Position numbers and translations under genes: made by a program
Source: Metabacillus crassostreae
GTDB taxonomy: Bacteria > Bacillota > Bacilli > Bacillales > Bacillaceae
Length of the DNA stretch: 64,000 nt
Direction: 5' to 3'
Assembly (NCBI RefSeq): GCF_016908395.1
Contig: NZ_JAFBDU010000008.1
Location: 156,172-220,171 of the forward strand
Shown: positions 54,010 through 64,000 of the stretch, one piece after another
Numbering within the stretch: the first letter of the stretch is position 1
How the letters are laid out: every line of letters starts with the position of its first letter
The notes under the pieces: generated by a model
Database searches by the model: none
Seen by the model: only the letters and a program-made list of their open reading frames with translations
What the model was told of the DNA's origin: nothing

Positions 54010-55468
54010 AAGCTAAGATATTCTTGACCAATTTCACATATTTTCTCACAGACGAAATAGAAGTACCATATTTGGTAGCAACTGTATGTTGGCTAATCTC
54101 TTCATTTGAAGCATGCTGCTTCATCCATACATAATCTAAAGCAGCAGCCCAACCAGCATAATTTTTGAAGGAATACTCATTTTTATAAGCTTTTGCTAAG
54201 ATTTTAAATGTAAAAAGAAATAATTCATCATGCTCAGATTGAACAAATAATGTTTTTGCCACTCTATAAAGAGAGTCCATTTTTTTCATATCATTATCAC
54301 GGTCATTAGATAAAGCTAGCTTAATAAATTCTTTTTCTAATTGTGATTGAGGAACGGTTGAGAATTGATAATCCTTTATTTGTTCAAGATTATTCGTTTC
54401 AATCGATAAGAAAATGGCGTACAATCTTTCTTCCAGTGACATGCTGTTAGCTCTATTTTCTAATTTCTCAGCATTTACATTCCAAGGCTCTGATCCAACC
54501 TTTTCTTTATTCAGTTTTATTACTCGTTCCCACATTTGCTCTGCAATGTTAACGTGTCCTGTAAAGTAAGCAGAATAAGATAACCAGTAATAAAATACAT
54601 CATCACCCTCATAGCCTTGCTTATGCAGTGATCTAAGCCATTTATAAGCTGCTGGATAATAGCCTACTAAAGCAAAGGTTGCACCTAGTTTATATCGATG
54701 CTCTACAAGAAGCGGATGTACATTTGATAGTGCTATAGCTAGTTCATCTACCTTATCATCCTGACGTTCATAATAATAAAAAACTAACAAATTGCAATAT
54801 GCATGAAGGTTACCAGGATTACGCTCAAGAACAGTTGTTAAATATTCCTTTGCTTTCTCCACTTCCCCAACATAGAAATAAGCTAAAGATAAATTATTAT
54901 GAGCAGACCAAAATTCAGGATATTCCTTTACAAGCTCTTCAAGTAATAAAATAGCTTCGTCAAACTTGCTATCTTCAAGAAGTGACTTTGCTGCATCCTG
55001 TTTTATGATGAGATCATCAGGATCTTTTAAGAATGGCTCTTCTTCATCATCTTCCATTGTTAAAAGGTCAATAAGATCTTCATTTTCTTCTATAAATTCA
55101 CCATATGGTGCTTTTTCAGCATATTCTGTCGCACACTTGTAAGCTTCTTGAAATAATCCAAGATGTGCATAATTGTTTGCCATAAAGTAGTGACACTCTG
55201 ACATACTTGTATCAACATCATCAAGAATACGTGAAAGTAACTCATTCGATTGACTATACTTCCCCATATCTGTATAAACTGTTGCAAGCTGCGAAAGTTT
55301 CATCGTGTCGTTTGGATCTAACTCCAATGCTTTCGTCAGGTATTTACTTGCCTTTTGAAAGTTTTGTTCACGATACGCCTTTAGGCCTTTATTATAATAA
55401 TATTGTCCATCTTGGAGAAACGGGACAACCTGTGCTCTTTTTTGTTGTTTGCTCAATTGTTTTCCCAC
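54008..55468 (-). CDS. TPR-repeat protein (YvcD-like)
   Basis: 486 residues from GTG 55468 (GGAGG six bases upstream; the frame opens at 55486). Tandem TPRs from about residue 24 (YNKGLKAYREQNFQKASKYL, then LSLAYFYVGEVEKAKEYL). The C terminus, EEISQHTVATKYGTSISSVR, looks like a small HTH. It lies downstream of the his-operon region as YvcD does in Bacillus. Partner or process unknown. Confidence 0.85.
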   Translation of the reverse strand: MGKQLSKQQKRAQVVPFLQDGQYYYNKGLKAYREQNFQKASKYLTKALELDPNDTMKLSQLATVYTDMGKYSQSNELLSRILDDVDTSMSECHYFMANNYAHLGLFQEAYKCATEYAEKAPYGEFIEENEDLIDLLTMEDDEEEPFLKDPDDLIIKQDAAKSLLEDSKFDEAILLLEELVKEYPEFWSAHNNLSLAYFYVGEVEKAKEYLTTVLERNPGNLHAYCNLLVFYYYERQDDKVDELAIALSNVHPLLVEHRYKLGATFALVGYYPAAYKWLRSLHKQGYEGDDVFYYWLSYSAYFTGHVNIAEQMWERVIKLNKEKVGSEPWNVNAEKLENRANSMSLEERLYAIFLSIETNNLEQIKDYQFSTVPQSQLEKEFIKLALSNDRDNDMKKMDSLYRVAKTLFVQSEHDELFLFTFKILAKAYKNEYSFKNYAGWAAALDYVWMKQHASNEEISQHTVATKYGTSISSVRKYVKLVKNILA

Positions 55469-55660
55469 TGAAATCCTCCATTTCAATCAATTCACCGTAG
55501 GTAAGTATACCACAAGATAAGCCCTCAACAATAGTGGTTAAATTATAATCAATTCACTTAAGTAGGTTCTATTTCAGCTTGAAAAAGTAAATCCCAAAAA
55601 AATACAAATATAAACCGAAATCTTTGTAAATACTAACTTATATAAGGTAGGAGGGAGATT

Positions 55661-56683
55661 ATGGACGGAAAACAAATGAAGGATCATCATATCGATTTAA
55701 CATCTGCTGAAATAGCAGTACTTTGGTCTTCGTATATGACTGAAAGTGCAACATTACCTGTTCTAAAATATTTTAACAATATTGTTGAAGATCTAGAAAT
55801 TAAGCAAGTAATAGAGCTAGCTTTAAGTAAATCATCAGAACATCTTAAAACTCTAACCGATTTATTTATAAAAGAAAAATACCCGATTCCTATTGGCTTT
55901 TCAGATGAAGATGTCAACCTCAATGCTCCCAGGCTTTTTTCTGATACATATATGTTATTCTTTCTTAGAAATTTAGGAAAAGCAGGAATTGCTGCAGATG
56001 GAATGGCGTTTTCGATGGCAGCTCGCAAAGACATTCGAGAGCTTTACCATCACTTTTTATTTGAAGCTACAGAAGTTGAGGATAAAGCGAAAGAACTAAT
56101 GCTTTCAAAAGGAATATTTATTCGACCACCTTATATAAATAAACCGGAAAAAGCTGATTTTGTGGAAAAGCAAGGCTTTCTTCGTGGCTGGCTTGGTGAA
56201 AGACGAACACTAACAGCAGATGAAATTGCCCATATTTTTATGAATCATACAAATAATTCGAATGGTAAGGCACTTTTAATAGGTTTTTCTCAAACAGCAA
56301 GATCCGAGGAATTAAGAAATCACTTTATTAGAGGTGTTGAGCTAGCACGCTCAATTATTGGTACTCTAGGTACGATTTTAGAAGAAAGTACATTACCAGC
56401 TCCGATGACTTGGGACACTGAAGTAAACAATTCAACTATTGCACCTTTTTCCGACAAATTAATGTTGTTTCATGTTAGCGCACTTAACGCAATTGGCATG
56501 GGGAATATTGGTGGATCACTCGCTCTTTCACTTCGACGTGATGTAGCCACTAAATATCTTGGTATGATCAAGGATATTGGCCTTTATGCTGAAGATGGTG
56601 CAAATATTATGATCAAAAACGGTTGGTTTGAACGACCGCCACAAGCAATGGATCGTGAAAATTTATCTAAAGGTAAGAAATAG
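55661..56683 (+). CDS. DUF3231 family protein
   Basis: 340 residues with two copies of a ~165-residue helical unit (IDLTSAEIAVLWSSYMTESA in the first, RTLTADEIAHIFMNH then LLIGFSQTARSEELR in the second). Each unit ends in a FxRPP motif (IFIRPPYI, WFERPPQ), the DUF3231 hallmark. Ferritin-like spore-former family, role unclear. AGGAGGGAG is eight bases before the ATG. Confidence 0.88.
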   Translation: MDGKQMKDHHIDLTSAEIAVLWSSYMTESATLPVLKYFNNIVEDLEIKQVIELALSKSSEHLKTLTDLFIKEKYPIPIGFSDEDVNLNAPRLFSDTYMLFFLRNLGKAGIAADGMAFSMAARKDIRELYHHFLFEATEVEDKAKELMLSKGIFIRPPYINKPEKADFVEKQGFLRGWLGERRTLTADEIAHIFMNHTNNSNGKALLIGFSQTARSEELRNHFIRGVELARSIIGTLGTILEESTLPAPMTWDTEVNNSTIAPFSDKLMLFHVSALNAIGMGNIGGSLALSLRRDVATKYLGMIKDIGLYAEDGANIMIKNGWFERPPQAMDRENLSKGKK

Positions 56684-56756
56684 TCATATTAGTGTGTTTA
56701 TATTGGTTTTTTAAGTCGTGGGTGGTTTCCTACGTCATTTCTCTTCGATTTTTCAG

Positions 56757-56850
56757 ATTTATCGGCGATTTTATAAATTTATCGGCGATTCTGTGGATTT
56801 ATCAGCGATTTTTGAAATTTATCAGCGATTCTGCGAATTTATCGGCGATT
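56757..56850 (-). repeat. five-copy 20-bp tandem array (family B, locus 2)
   Basis: ATTTATCRGCGATT cores begin at 56757, 56777, 56797, 56817 and 56837, exactly 20 bp apart with six variable bases between. This is the reverse complement of the unit at 47986-48080. It lies between the DUF3231 gene and hisIE. Confidence 0.85.
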
Positions 56851-56884
56851 AGACAATTTCCGACACCCGCTAACCGCCATCAAT

Positions 56885-56936
56885 TAAAAAAAGATATGAA
56901 ATTAGGCATCCTACACCTATCTTCATATCTTTTTTA
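56885..56936. terminator. bidirectional terminator between DUF3231 gene and hisIE
   Basis: AAAAAAGATATGAA and TTCATATCTTTTTT arms with a 22-base loop; serves both convergent genes. Confidence 0.75.
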
Positions 56937-56941
56937 AAATC

Positions 56942-57565
56942 TTATTTAGAATGTCTTTCTTCAAGAACCTTTAACACTTCATCTAATGGTAGCTTTTGCT
57001 CTCTTAATAAAACCATCAAGTGGAAAAGTAGATCAGCTACTTCCCATTTCAGTTCTTCTGCATCGCGATTTTTTGATGCGATGATCACTTCACTTGCTTC
57101 TTCGCCGACCTTTTTCAGGATTTTATCAACACCCTCGTTAAAAAGATAGGTTGTATAAGATCCTTCTGGAAGCTCATTTTCACGCTCAGCAATTAACGCT
57201 TCAAGATTGTTTAAAATAGAGAAGCGATCTTGTGATGTGAAAACTTCTTGTTTATCAATTGTTTCGTTAAAGCAAGTGTATGCTCCAGTATGACAAGCTG
57301 GTCCTGCAGGTTGAACGAGTACTAAAATTGCATCTTGATCACAATCATATCTCAGTTCAACTACCTTTTGAATATTGCCAGATGTTCCACCTTTATGCCA
57401 AAGCTCTTGTCTTGATCTGCTGTAAAACCATGTTTCCTTTGTTTCGATTGTCTTTTTTAAAGACTCTTCATTCATATAAGCTAGCGTTAAAACTTCCTTG
57501 CTGGTTGCATCTTGGATAATCGCTGGAACTAATCCCTTTTCATCAAACTTCACATTTTCTATCAT
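56942..57565 (-). CDS. hisIE: bifunctional phosphoribosyl-AMP cyclohydrolase / phosphoribosyl-ATP pyrophosphatase
   Basis: 207 residues. HisI part (about 1-110): [20 protein letters not shown], then [20 protein letters not shown] with zinc Cys. HisE part (about 110-207): [20 protein letters not shown], then [14 protein letters not shown]. Steps 2 and 3 of histidine synthesis. Last gene of the operon; its start overlaps the hisF stop by four bases. Confidence 0.97.
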   Translation of the reverse strand: MIENVKFDEKGLVPAIIQDATSKEVLTLAYMNEESLKKTIETKETWFYSRSRQELWHKGGTSGNIQKVVELRYDCDQDAILVLVQPAGPACHTGAYTCFNETIDKQEVFTSQDRFSILNNLEALIAERENELPEGSYTTYLFNEGVDKILKKVGEEASEVIIASKNRDAEELKWEVADLLFHLMVLLREQKLPLDEVLKVLEERHSK

Positions 57566-58320
57566 CGAACATTCACCCCCTGTTGATCTAAATACATTTT
57601 CACTTCTTTGACCGATGTTTCTTTATAGTGGAAAATTGATGCTGCTAATGCTGCATCTGCTTTTCCTTTCTGAAATGCATGTAAAAAGTGTTCGGCATTT
57701 CCTGCTCCACCTGAGGCAATAACAGGAACAGTAACATTTTCACTTACTGCTTTATTTAAAGCGAGGTTAAAGCCACTTTTTTCGCCATCACTGTCCATAC
57801 TTGTTAGTAAAATTTCTCCAGCACCACGTTTAACAGCTTCTTGCGCCCATTTCACAACTTCCCAATTCGTTGCTTTTCTTCCACCATGTGTATAAACTCT
57901 CCAGCTGCCAAGCTCTTCGTCATATTTTGCATCAATCGCAACAACGATACATTGTGATCCAAAAAAACCTGATCCTTCTGTAATAAGCTCTGGATTTAGT
58001 ACAGCTGCAGTGTTTAATGATACTTTATCTGCACCAGCACGGAGGATTTTTTTCATATCTTCAAGAGAGTTAATTCCCCCACCAACTGTAAACGGAATAG
58101 CTAGCTGTGCTGCCACTTGCTCGACAACATCAACCATTGTTTTGCGACCTTCATGTGAAGCAGAAATATCTAAAAAGACGAGCTCATCTGCGCCTTCTTG
58201 ATCATAAAATTTAGCAAGCTCAACCGGATCTCCTGCATCACGTAATCCTAAAAACTGAATCCCTTTAACAACTCGTCCTTCTTTTACATCTAAGCACGGA
58301 ATAATACGTTTTGTTATCAT
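57562..58320 (-). CDS. hisF: imidazole glycerol phosphate synthase cyclase subunit
   Basis: 252 residues, TIM barrel. Start [19 protein letters not shown] with catalytic Asp, and a second catalytic Asp in [12 protein letters not shown]. Phosphate loops [13 protein letters not shown] and [14 protein letters not shown]. Works with HisH to form IGP and AICAR. Overlaps the hisA stop (ATGA) and hisIE. Confidence 0.98.
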   Translation of the reverse strand: MITKRIIPCLDVKEGRVVKGIQFLGLRDAGDPVELAKFYDQEGADELVFLDISASHEGRKTMVDVVEQVAAQLAIPFTVGGGINSLEDMKKILRAGADKVSLNTAAVLNPELITEGSGFFGSQCIVVAIDAKYDEELGSWRVYTHGGRKATNWEVVKWAQEAVKRGAGEILLTSMDSDGEKSGFNLALNKAVSENVTVPVIASGGAGNAEHFLHAFQKGKADAALAASIFHYKETSVKEVKMYLDQQGVNVR

Positions 58321-59054
58321 GATTTCTTCCCTACTTGTAACGCATCAGACAAACTGAATTGATTTGTATAAAGAGCTTTCCCGACAATTGCACCAGATAC
58401 TCCAGTGCTTTCATATTCTGCTAGTGTTTCTAAATCTTTTAAAGAACTTACACCACCTGAAGCGATCACCTTTTTACCAGTTGCTTGAGCCATTTCAACA
58501 ACAGCTTCAACATTTGGTCCTGATAGCATGCCATCTGTTGCAATATCAGTAAAAATAAACACCTCGGCACCAGCATTTGCAAGCTCTTTGCCAAGATCAG
58601 TTGCTTTAATAGTTGATGTATTTAACCAGCCTTCTGTTGAAACATAGCCATCTTTCGCATCAATACCTATTGCGATTTTTTCACCATATGTAGCAAGCAT
58701 TTTTTTCACAAAATCCGGATTAGAAATAGCTGCACTTCCTAAAATAACACGATCTACACCCTTTGATAAATAAAAGTTCACATCATCTTCTGTTCGAATA
58801 CCGCCACCAATTTGAATTTTCGCTGACAGCTTTTCAGCTGCATCAATAACATGCTGATGATTCACAAGCTTGCCTTCTTTAGCTCCATCAAGATCAACCA
58901 TGTGAATCCAGCTTGCACCATTATCATCAAATTGCTTGGCCATATCAAAAGGAGAATCACCATATACCGTTTCTTTGTTATAATCTCCTTGAAGCAATCG
59001 TACACATTTACCGCCACGCATATCAATTGCAGGATAAATAATAAATTGGCTCAT
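58317..59054 (-). CDS. hisA: phosphoribosyl-formimino-AICAR ribotide isomerase
   Basis: 245 residues, TIM barrel related to His[21 protein letters not shown] with the catalytic Asp, [17 protein letters not shown] and [16 protein letters not shown]. Fourth step of histidine synthesis. One base separates it from hisH. Confidence 0.97.
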   Translation of the reverse strand: MSQFIIYPAIDMRGGKCVRLLQGDYNKETVYGDSPFDMAKQFDDNGASWIHMVDLDGAKEGKLVNHQHVIDAAEKLSAKIQIGGGIRTEDDVNFYLSKGVDRVILGSAAISNPDFVKKMLATYGEKIAIGIDAKDGYVSTEGWLNTSTIKATDLGKELANAGAEVFIFTDIATDGMLSGPNVEAVVEMAQATGKKVIASGGVSSLKDLETLAEYESTGVSGAIVGKALYTNQFSLSDALQVGKKS

Positions 59055-59055
59055 G

Positions 59056-59679
59056 TTATTCTCCCTCCACTATTTTAATATAATTTCGTAAAATGCTTAA
59101 ACCAAGCTCACTGCTTTTTTCTGGGTGAAATTGTGTGCCATATACATTTCCACGACCAACAATGGCAGGTACTTCAATTCCGTAGTCAGCTGTTGCTAAA
59201 AGAGTATCTTTCTGATCTGTATGAACATAATAGGAATGAACAAAATACGCATAGCCACCAGAAATTCCTTCAAGTAAACGACTTTGATTTTTAATGATCA
59301 AATCATTCCAGCCCATATGTGGAACTTTTAATGGCGCTACCTCTGTACCTTCAGGAATTTTCACGATTTGACCTGGTAATAAAGATAAGCCATTTGAAAG
59401 TCCATTTTCAACACTTTCATCAAATAATAATTGCATGCCCAAGCATATCCCAAGTAGAGGCTTTCCTTCGGCTACCACTTTATGAATGAAGCTTGTTAAT
59501 CCTGTTTCATTTAAAATTGACATCGCATCTTTAAAAGAGCCAACACCTGGTAGAATATAGCCATCCGCTTTATCTAATTCTTCTTGATCAGAAGTCAAAA
59601 TATAATTCACATTCATTCGTTCTAGTGCTTTTCTAACGCTATATAAATTACCCATTCCGTAATCAATAATTGCGATCAT
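59056..59679 (-). CDS. hisH: imidazole glycerol phosphate synthase glutamine amidotransferase subunit
   Basis: 207 residues from ATG 59679 ([19 protein letters not shown]). Class I glutaminase with nucleophile Cys in [14 protein letters not shown] and C-terminal His/Glu in [14 protein letters not shown]. Feeds ammonia to HisF. The frame opens 22 codons earlier, but that would overlap hisB by 65 bases; ATG 59679 lies one base after the hisB stop. Confidence 0.97.
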   Translation of the reverse strand: MIAIIDYGMGNLYSVRKALERMNVNYILTSDQEELDKADGYILPGVGSFKDAMSILNETGLTSFIHKVVAEGKPLLGICLGMQLLFDESVENGLSNGLSLLPGQIVKIPEGTEVAPLKVPHMGWNDLIIKNQSRLLEGISGGYAYFVHSYYVHTDQKDTLLATADYGIEVPAIVGRGNVYGTQFHPEKSSELGLSILRNYIKIVEGE

Positions 59680-59680
59680 G

Positions 59681-60271
59681 TTAGAGCATTCCCTTCGTAG
59701 AAGGAAGAACACCTTCAATACGTGGATCAACCATTGTTGCTTCATCTAAAGCTCTTGCTAATGCTTTGAAAATCCCTTCAATCATATGGTGTGTGTTGTG
59801 ACCATAATGAACAATTACATGTAAATTCATGCGCGCCTCAAGAGCAAGCTTCCATAAAAATTCGTGAACATTTTCCGTATCAAAGGTGCCGACCTTTTGA
59901 CTTGGAAATTCTGCTTTAAACTCAAAATGTGGTCTGTTACTTAAATCAACGACAACCTGAGCAAGTGCTTCATCCATTGGTACAAACGCATTTCCATAAC
60001 GTTTGATACCTCGTTTATCACCTAAAGCTTCTCGAAGTGCCTGACCTAGGCAAATACCGATATCCTCTGTTGTATGATGATCATCAATTTCCACATCGCC
60101 ATTTGCATTAACCGTTAAATCAAATTGACCATGCTTTGCAAACAAATCAAGCATATGATCCATGAATGGAACATCTGTTTTAAGTGCTGATTGACCTTTT
60201 CCATCGATCGTAAAATCTAAGGAAATTTGTGTTTCTTTTGTATTTCGTTCAATTGATGCTTTTCTTGTCAT
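59681..60271 (-). CDS. hisB: imidazoleglycerol-phosphate dehydratase
   Basis: 196 residues. Metal-binding HH motifs: [14 protein letters not shown] and [21 protein letters not shown]-terminal [16 protein letters not shown]. Monofunctional, as usual in Bacilli. Confidence 0.97.
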   Translation of the reverse strand: MTRKASIERNTKETQISLDFTIDGKGQSALKTDVPFMDHMLDLFAKHGQFDLTVNANGDVEIDDHHTTEDIGICLGQALREALGDKRGIKRYGNAFVPMDEALAQVVVDLSNRPHFEFKAEFPSQKVGTFDTENVHEFLWKLALEARMNLHVIVHYGHNTHHMIEGIFKALARALDEATMVDPRIEGVLPSTKGML

Positions 60272-60283
60272 TGTTTTCGCCTC

Positions 60284-61552
60284 CTATTTAAGTCGTTCTT
60301 CCATTGCACGAGCATGTGCTTCTAGGCCTTCAAGTCTTGCTAGCTTAGCAACCTTACTGTAATTTTCTAAAAATGCTTTTTTACTATATGAAATAATACT
60401 GGATTTTTTCATAAAATCATCAACATTTAACGGACTTGAAAAACGTGCTGTACCGTTCGTTGGTAATACATGATTAGGTCCCGCGAAATAATCACCAACA
60501 GGCTCTGAGCTATATCTTCCAAGGAAAATCGCTCCAGCGTGCTTGATTTCGTTCAGGCTTGCTAAAGGATTTTCTGTTAAAACCTCCAAATGCTCTGGTG
60601 CTAATTCATTCACTACAGCAATTGCTGTTTCAAACGTATCTGTTACATAGATGTGTCCGTAAGCATCAATTGATGCCTTAGCAATTTCTTTACGCGGTAA
60701 AGTGGCTACTTGTTTTTCAACCTCAATTGCCACCTCTTCTGCTTGTTTCATAGATGTTGTCACAAGAATACTAGATGAATTTTTATCATGCTCTGCTTGT
60801 GAAAGTAAATCTGCTGCAATTTCATTTACTCGAGCTGTATGATCACTTAACACAACAATTTCACTTGGACCTGCAATCATATCAATATCAACAATCCCAA
60901 ATACCTCACGCTTTGCAAGGGCAACAAAGATATTCCCCGGTCCCATGATTTTATCAACAGCAGCAATTGTTTCCGTTCCATAAGCAAGTGCCGCAATTGC
61001 CTGTGCACCACCAACTTTATAAATCTCAGTAATACCAAGCTCTTTTGCCGCAACTAACACACCTGCAGGCAATGTTCCTTGCTGATTAGGTGGTGATGTA
61101 ATCACGATTCGCTTCACGCCAGCTACCTGAGCTGGAATTACATTCATTAACACTGAAGAAGGATATGCAGCCGTTCCACCTGGTACATAAACACCAACAG
61201 CATCTAAAGCTGTTATTTTCTGACCTAGCATTGTTCCATTTTCATCATAGCTTATCCACGTTTCACGTTTTTGCTTTTCATGAAACGCGCGAATATTAAC
61301 CGCTGCTTCACGAATAATTGTTACTAGCTCTTCATCAAGAGATCTATATGCTGCAACAAATTCTTCTTCTGTTACTTTTAAATTTGATAATGTGACTTTA
61401 TCGAATGTTTCAGTATATGAAAAAAGTGCTTTGTCACCTTGCTCTTGTACAGTTGAAATAATCGATTGAACAACCTTTCGCTGCTCTTCTGTACCTGTAT
61501 CGATTGTTCTTCTTAATGATACTTTTTTATCAGTAATGCGAGTAATTTTCAT
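60284..61552 (-). CDS. hisD: histidinol dehydrogenase
   Basis: 422 residues. [23 protein letters not shown] region, [28 protein letters not shown], and the zinc/catalytic EHDKNSSS and [14 protein letters not shown] segments. Last two steps of histidine synthesis. Confidence 0.98.
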   Translation of the reverse strand: MKITRITDKKVSLRRTIDTGTEEQRKVVQSIISTVQEQGDKALFSYTETFDKVTLSNLKVTEEEFVAAYRSLDEELVTIIREAAVNIRAFHEKQKRETWISYDENGTMLGQKITALDAVGVYVPGGTAAYPSSVLMNVIPAQVAGVKRIVITSPPNQQGTLPAGVLVAAKELGITEIYKVGGAQAIAALAYGTETIAAVDKIMGPGNIFVALAKREVFGIVDIDMIAGPSEIVVLSDHTARVNEIAADLLSQAEHDKNSSSILVTTSMKQAEEVAIEVEKQVATLPRKEIAKASIDAYGHIYVTDTFETAIAVVNELAPEHLEVLTENPLASLNEIKHAGAIFLGRYSSEPVGDYFAGPNHVLPTNGTARFSSPLNVDDFMKKSSIISYSKKAFLENYSKVAKLARLEGLEAHARAMEERLK

Positions 61553-61555
61553 AAC

Positions 61556-62185
61556 CTAGCCTCCAATTACTTTCGATAACCGTTCTACTAATTCATCGAT
61601 TGGTTCATCCTTCATTCTGTAGCTAACAGGATTCACAATTAAACGAGAGGTAATATCGCATATATGTTCAAGCTCAACTAAACCATTTTCCTTTAATGTT
61701 CGACCGGTTGAAACGATATCAACAATTCGTTCTGCTAAACCAATTAAAGGAGCTAATTCAATCGATCCGTTTAATTTAATAATCTCCACTTGTTCACCTT
61801 GCTCACGGAAATAGCTTGATGCAACATTAGGATATTTCGTTGCGATTTTCGGTGCAACATCTGTAATCTTCGCATTAGGTAAACCTGCTACAGCAAGATA
61901 GCATTCACTAATTTTCAGATCAAGAACTTCATAAACATCACGTTCTTCCTCTAGCATCACGTCTTTACCAGCAATACCAACATCTGCAACACCATGTTCA
62001 ACATATGTGACAACATCCATTGGCTTCGCTAAAATAAAGCGGATATTTTCATTCGGTACATCTAAAATCAGCTTTCTTGATTCATCAAATTCTGGAGGAA
62101 GCTGATAACCTGCTTTACGAAGCATATCTGCTGCTTCTACAAATATTCTTCCTTTTGGCATGGCAATTGTTAATACATCCTTCAC
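61556..62185 (-). CDS. hisG: ATP phosphoribosyltransferase catalytic subunit (short form)
   Basis: 209 residues from GTG 62185 (AGGAGG nine bases upstream). [20 protein letters not shown], then [13 protein letters not shown] and [20 protein letters not shown] loop. The short HisG lacks the regulatory ACT-like domain and needs HisZ, which is directly upstream. First step, target of histidine feedback. Confidence 0.96.
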   Translation of the reverse strand: MKDVLTIAMPKGRIFVEAADMLRKAGYQLPPEFDESRKLILDVPNENIRFILAKPMDVVTYVEHGVADVGIAGKDVMLEEERDVYEVLDLKISECYLAVAGLPNAKITDVAPKIATKYPNVASSYFREQGEQVEIIKLNGSIELAPLIGLAERIVDIVSTGRTLKENGLVELEHICDITSRLIVNPVSYRMKDEPIDELVERLSKVIGG

Positions 62186-62186
62186 C

Positions 62187-63353
62187 TTACAGCTCCTCCT
62201 TTTTTGAACCAATAAAGTAGACAACTTCTTCAAATTGCTTTGTAAAAGCATCCACATCTTTTATCCCATTAATATCCTGCATCACAACTTTTTTTGCTGA
62301 AGCTCTAAGCTCGGTCGTATGTGCAATTGCCTCTTTACGACGCTCCTGGCTATAAATAACACAGTGAAATTTCTGTTCTTCTTCGATATTTAACGCTTCG
62401 ATAATTCGGTCAATATGCAATCCAAAGCCTGTTGCAGGTGCAGCTCGATTAAACTTTTCAAATAAGTGGTCATATCTCCCACCATTGCCGATTAAAAAGC
62501 CAACATTATCTGCATACACTTCATATAAAATTCCTGTGTAATAGCTCATATGGCTAACAATATTTAAGTCTAGCTTAATATAATCTGTTACCTGGAAAGC
62601 TTCTAGAGCTGACCATAGCTGACTGATTTCCTGTAAAGAATTTTTCGCTTCTTGTGAAGAAACCATTTCTTGTGCATCTGTAACTTTCTCAATGTCTCCA
62701 CGAAGCTTTAATAAATTTAATAACCTTTCTTTATCAATAGAGGATAAAGGTAAATTCTTTACATGCTCTCGATAACCAACATAATTTTTTTCGTATAAAA
62801 AGCGTCGTAATACATCTGCTCTTTCTTGATTACCCAGTACCTCTTTAAATAGGGCATTACCAAAGCCGATATGACCAATGGCAATTTTAAAATTATCAAG
62901 TCCAGCTTCTTTTAATGTTTCAATCATTAGCGCAATTGTTTCAGCATCAGCACTTGTTGTGCCATCACCTATTAATTCAACGCCAACTTGCTCAAATTCT
63001 GCCGGACGACCACCTTCACGCTGTTGAGCACGAAATACATTTGCAGAATATGCAAGACGTAAAGGATATGAGGTGTTATATAATTTAGATGCTGCTACAC
63101 GTGCAATTGGTGCTGTCATGTCAGGTCTTAAAACAAGAGTATGTCCTTGTTGATCTAGCAGTTTGAAAAGCTGCTGATCTAGGATTGCTGATTGTACGCC
63201 AACTGTTTCGTAATATTCTAATGTGGGTGTTTCAATAAATTGAAAGCCCCATCGTTCGATTGCTGAAGTCATTGCTTGACGCGTTTTCTTTTTTACTTCA
63301 TATAGATTAGGTAGTGTGTCTACCATTCCAAGCGGTTTCTCAAACATAAACAT
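62187..63353 (-). CDS. hisZ: ATP phosphoribosyltransferase regulatory subunit
   Basis: 388 residues, paralogue of histidyl-tRNA synthetase catalytic domain. [20 protein letters not shown], motif 2 [16 protein letters not shown], and motif 3-like [15 protein letters not shown]. Lacks the tRNA anticodon-binding end. Forms the HisG-HisZ complex. First gene of the operon. Confidence 0.96.
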   Translation of the reverse strand: MFMFEKPLGMVDTLPNLYEVKKKTRQAMTSAIERWGFQFIETPTLEYYETVGVQSAILDQQLFKLLDQQGHTLVLRPDMTAPIARVAASKLYNTSYPLRLAYSANVFRAQQREGGRPAEFEQVGVELIGDGTTSADAETIALMIETLKEAGLDNFKIAIGHIGFGNALFKEVLGNQERADVLRRFLYEKNYVGYREHVKNLPLSSIDKERLLNLLKLRGDIEKVTDAQEMVSSQEAKNSLQEISQLWSALEAFQVTDYIKLDLNIVSHMSYYTGILYEVYADNVGFLIGNGGRYDHLFEKFNRAAPATGFGLHIDRIIEALNIEEEQKFHCVIYSQERRKEAIAHTTELRASAKKVVMQDINGIKDVDAFTKQFEEVVYFIGSKKEEL

Positions 63354-64000
63354 GTGTCTGTACCCCCGTTATTAAGTACTAAGTATAATTTTCTGAATGC
63401 TTTACTTCGCTAATATACTACCAAAGTGAAGGGTTTATTTCAAGAAGTTAGCAGAAAATAGTTTTGGTTATTGTTTTGGAATCGTTTATTTATTCAGTTA
63501 ATTTGGTATAGGGTAGTGCTATTATTTCTTGGAATTCCTTATGTAACAGTGCTTGAGTGGTTTAAACAAACGTTTAATTAACTGCTTTCTTGTGAAGATA
63601 CTGGCTATTATAGTTTGTTAGATAGTAATTAGTCCGTTTCATTTCGCTGCAGACATTTGCTTTCCGCGGGGAGGAAGTCAAGCCTCCTCGGCTTCGCCTG
63701 TGGGGTCTCGACCTTTCCTCTGCACCCGCAGGAGTCAAATGTCTTCCGCTCCATTCCACTATAGAATACTTTACAAAGATATAATCTTAAAAAACAACTA
63801 TTAGTTAATTGTTTTCGCTATTTATAGTTATTGTTATATTAGGAAATAGACAACGTAAGACAAATAATTAATAATTTGTTAGGTAGTAACAAGTCCGTTT
63901 CATTCCGCTGCAGACATTTGCTTTCCGCGGGGAGGAAGTCAAGCCTCCTCGGCTTCGCCTGTGGGGTCTCGACCTTTCCTCTGCACCCGCAGGAGTCAAA
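63354..64000. repeat. two copies of a long palindromic element (family C) upstream of hisZ
   Basis: Units start near 63615 and 63876 (about 145 bp; the second is cut by the window end). Shared blocks include GCTGCAGACATTTGCTTTCC, then GCGGGGAGGAAGTCAAGCCT and CACCCGCAGGAGTCAAATGT. They have long GC-rich arms and no plausible ORF. The 63354-63614 region holds the his promoter area; I see no T-box leader. Confidence 0.8.

Noticed and set aside
63354..63480. T-box leader for the his operon
   Set aside because: No T-box motif or specifier stem was seen upstream of hisZ.
63574..63759. 61-codon minus-strand ORF
   Set aside because: It lies entirely in the palindromic family C repeat and has no RBS.

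Overview
The window comes from a low-GC Gram-positive Bacillaceae chromosome (Bacillus-like). The evidence is the gene content (cggR-gapA-pgk-tpiA-gpmI, sigL/rpoN, clpP, crh, whiA, glmR, rapZ, hisZ-type histidine operon), strong AGGAGG-type ribosome binding sites, and recognisable CggR, CtsR, CcpA and LexA sites. The species cannot be named from the sequence alone.

Host left flank (1-7520): the central glycolytic operon on the minus strand (cggR, gapA, pgk, tpiA, gpmI, the last cut by the window edge), a small glutaredoxin-like gene and rpoN (sigma-54). A strong terminator plus a palindromic repeat separates gapA from pgk.

Prophage (about 7521-46919): a complete-looking, roughly 39 kb temperate siphovirus inserted in a tRNA-Arg(CCG) gene, bounded by 48-bp direct repeats. 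The intact tRNA lies at the right end; a 3' remnant remains at the left. Minus-strand late genes run HNH, small and large terminase, portal, ClpP-like protease, HK97-type capsid, head-tail connectors, major tail protein, tail chaperones joined by a -1 frameshift site, tape measure, Dit, tail spike, small tail genes, DUF2971, holin and amidase. The right end holds integrase, ImmA-type protease, CI-like repressor, divergent Cro-like regulator, excisionase-like protein, a DnaD replication protein with 22-bp iterons inside its gene, ArpU regulator and many tiny genes, at least ten of them below about 60 codons.

Accessory region (30.2-37.6 kb): between packaging and early genes lies a cargo zone. 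It contains a secreted protein with its own promoter and terminator, a two-TM protein, a TIR-domain plus membrane-protein gene pair (Thoeris-like), a small HEPN-like protein, a large protein with HEPN-like motifs, and a secreted M23 peptidase with FG-GAP repeats. Two transcription units here have arrays of exactly 11-bp iterons placed at the same distance from a -10-like hexamer, a candidate phage regulon signal. This is the best candidate for something undescribed. A SinI-like 39-aa antirepressor and an SOS-box-controlled LexA-DBD/WYL-like pair suggest crosstalk with host sporulation/biofilm and SOS circuits.

Host right flank (46920-64000): clpP with a CtsR-box promoter; the crh-whiA-glmR-rapZ-nudix cluster; trxB; a TPR protein; a DUF3231 protein; and the full his operon (hisZ-G-D-B-H-A-F-IE). 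Two intergenic 3' regions (47986-48080 and 56757-56850) each carry five copies of a 20-bp tandem repeat in opposite orientation. Larger palindromic repeats occur near 3.2, 53.7 and 63.6-64.0 kb.
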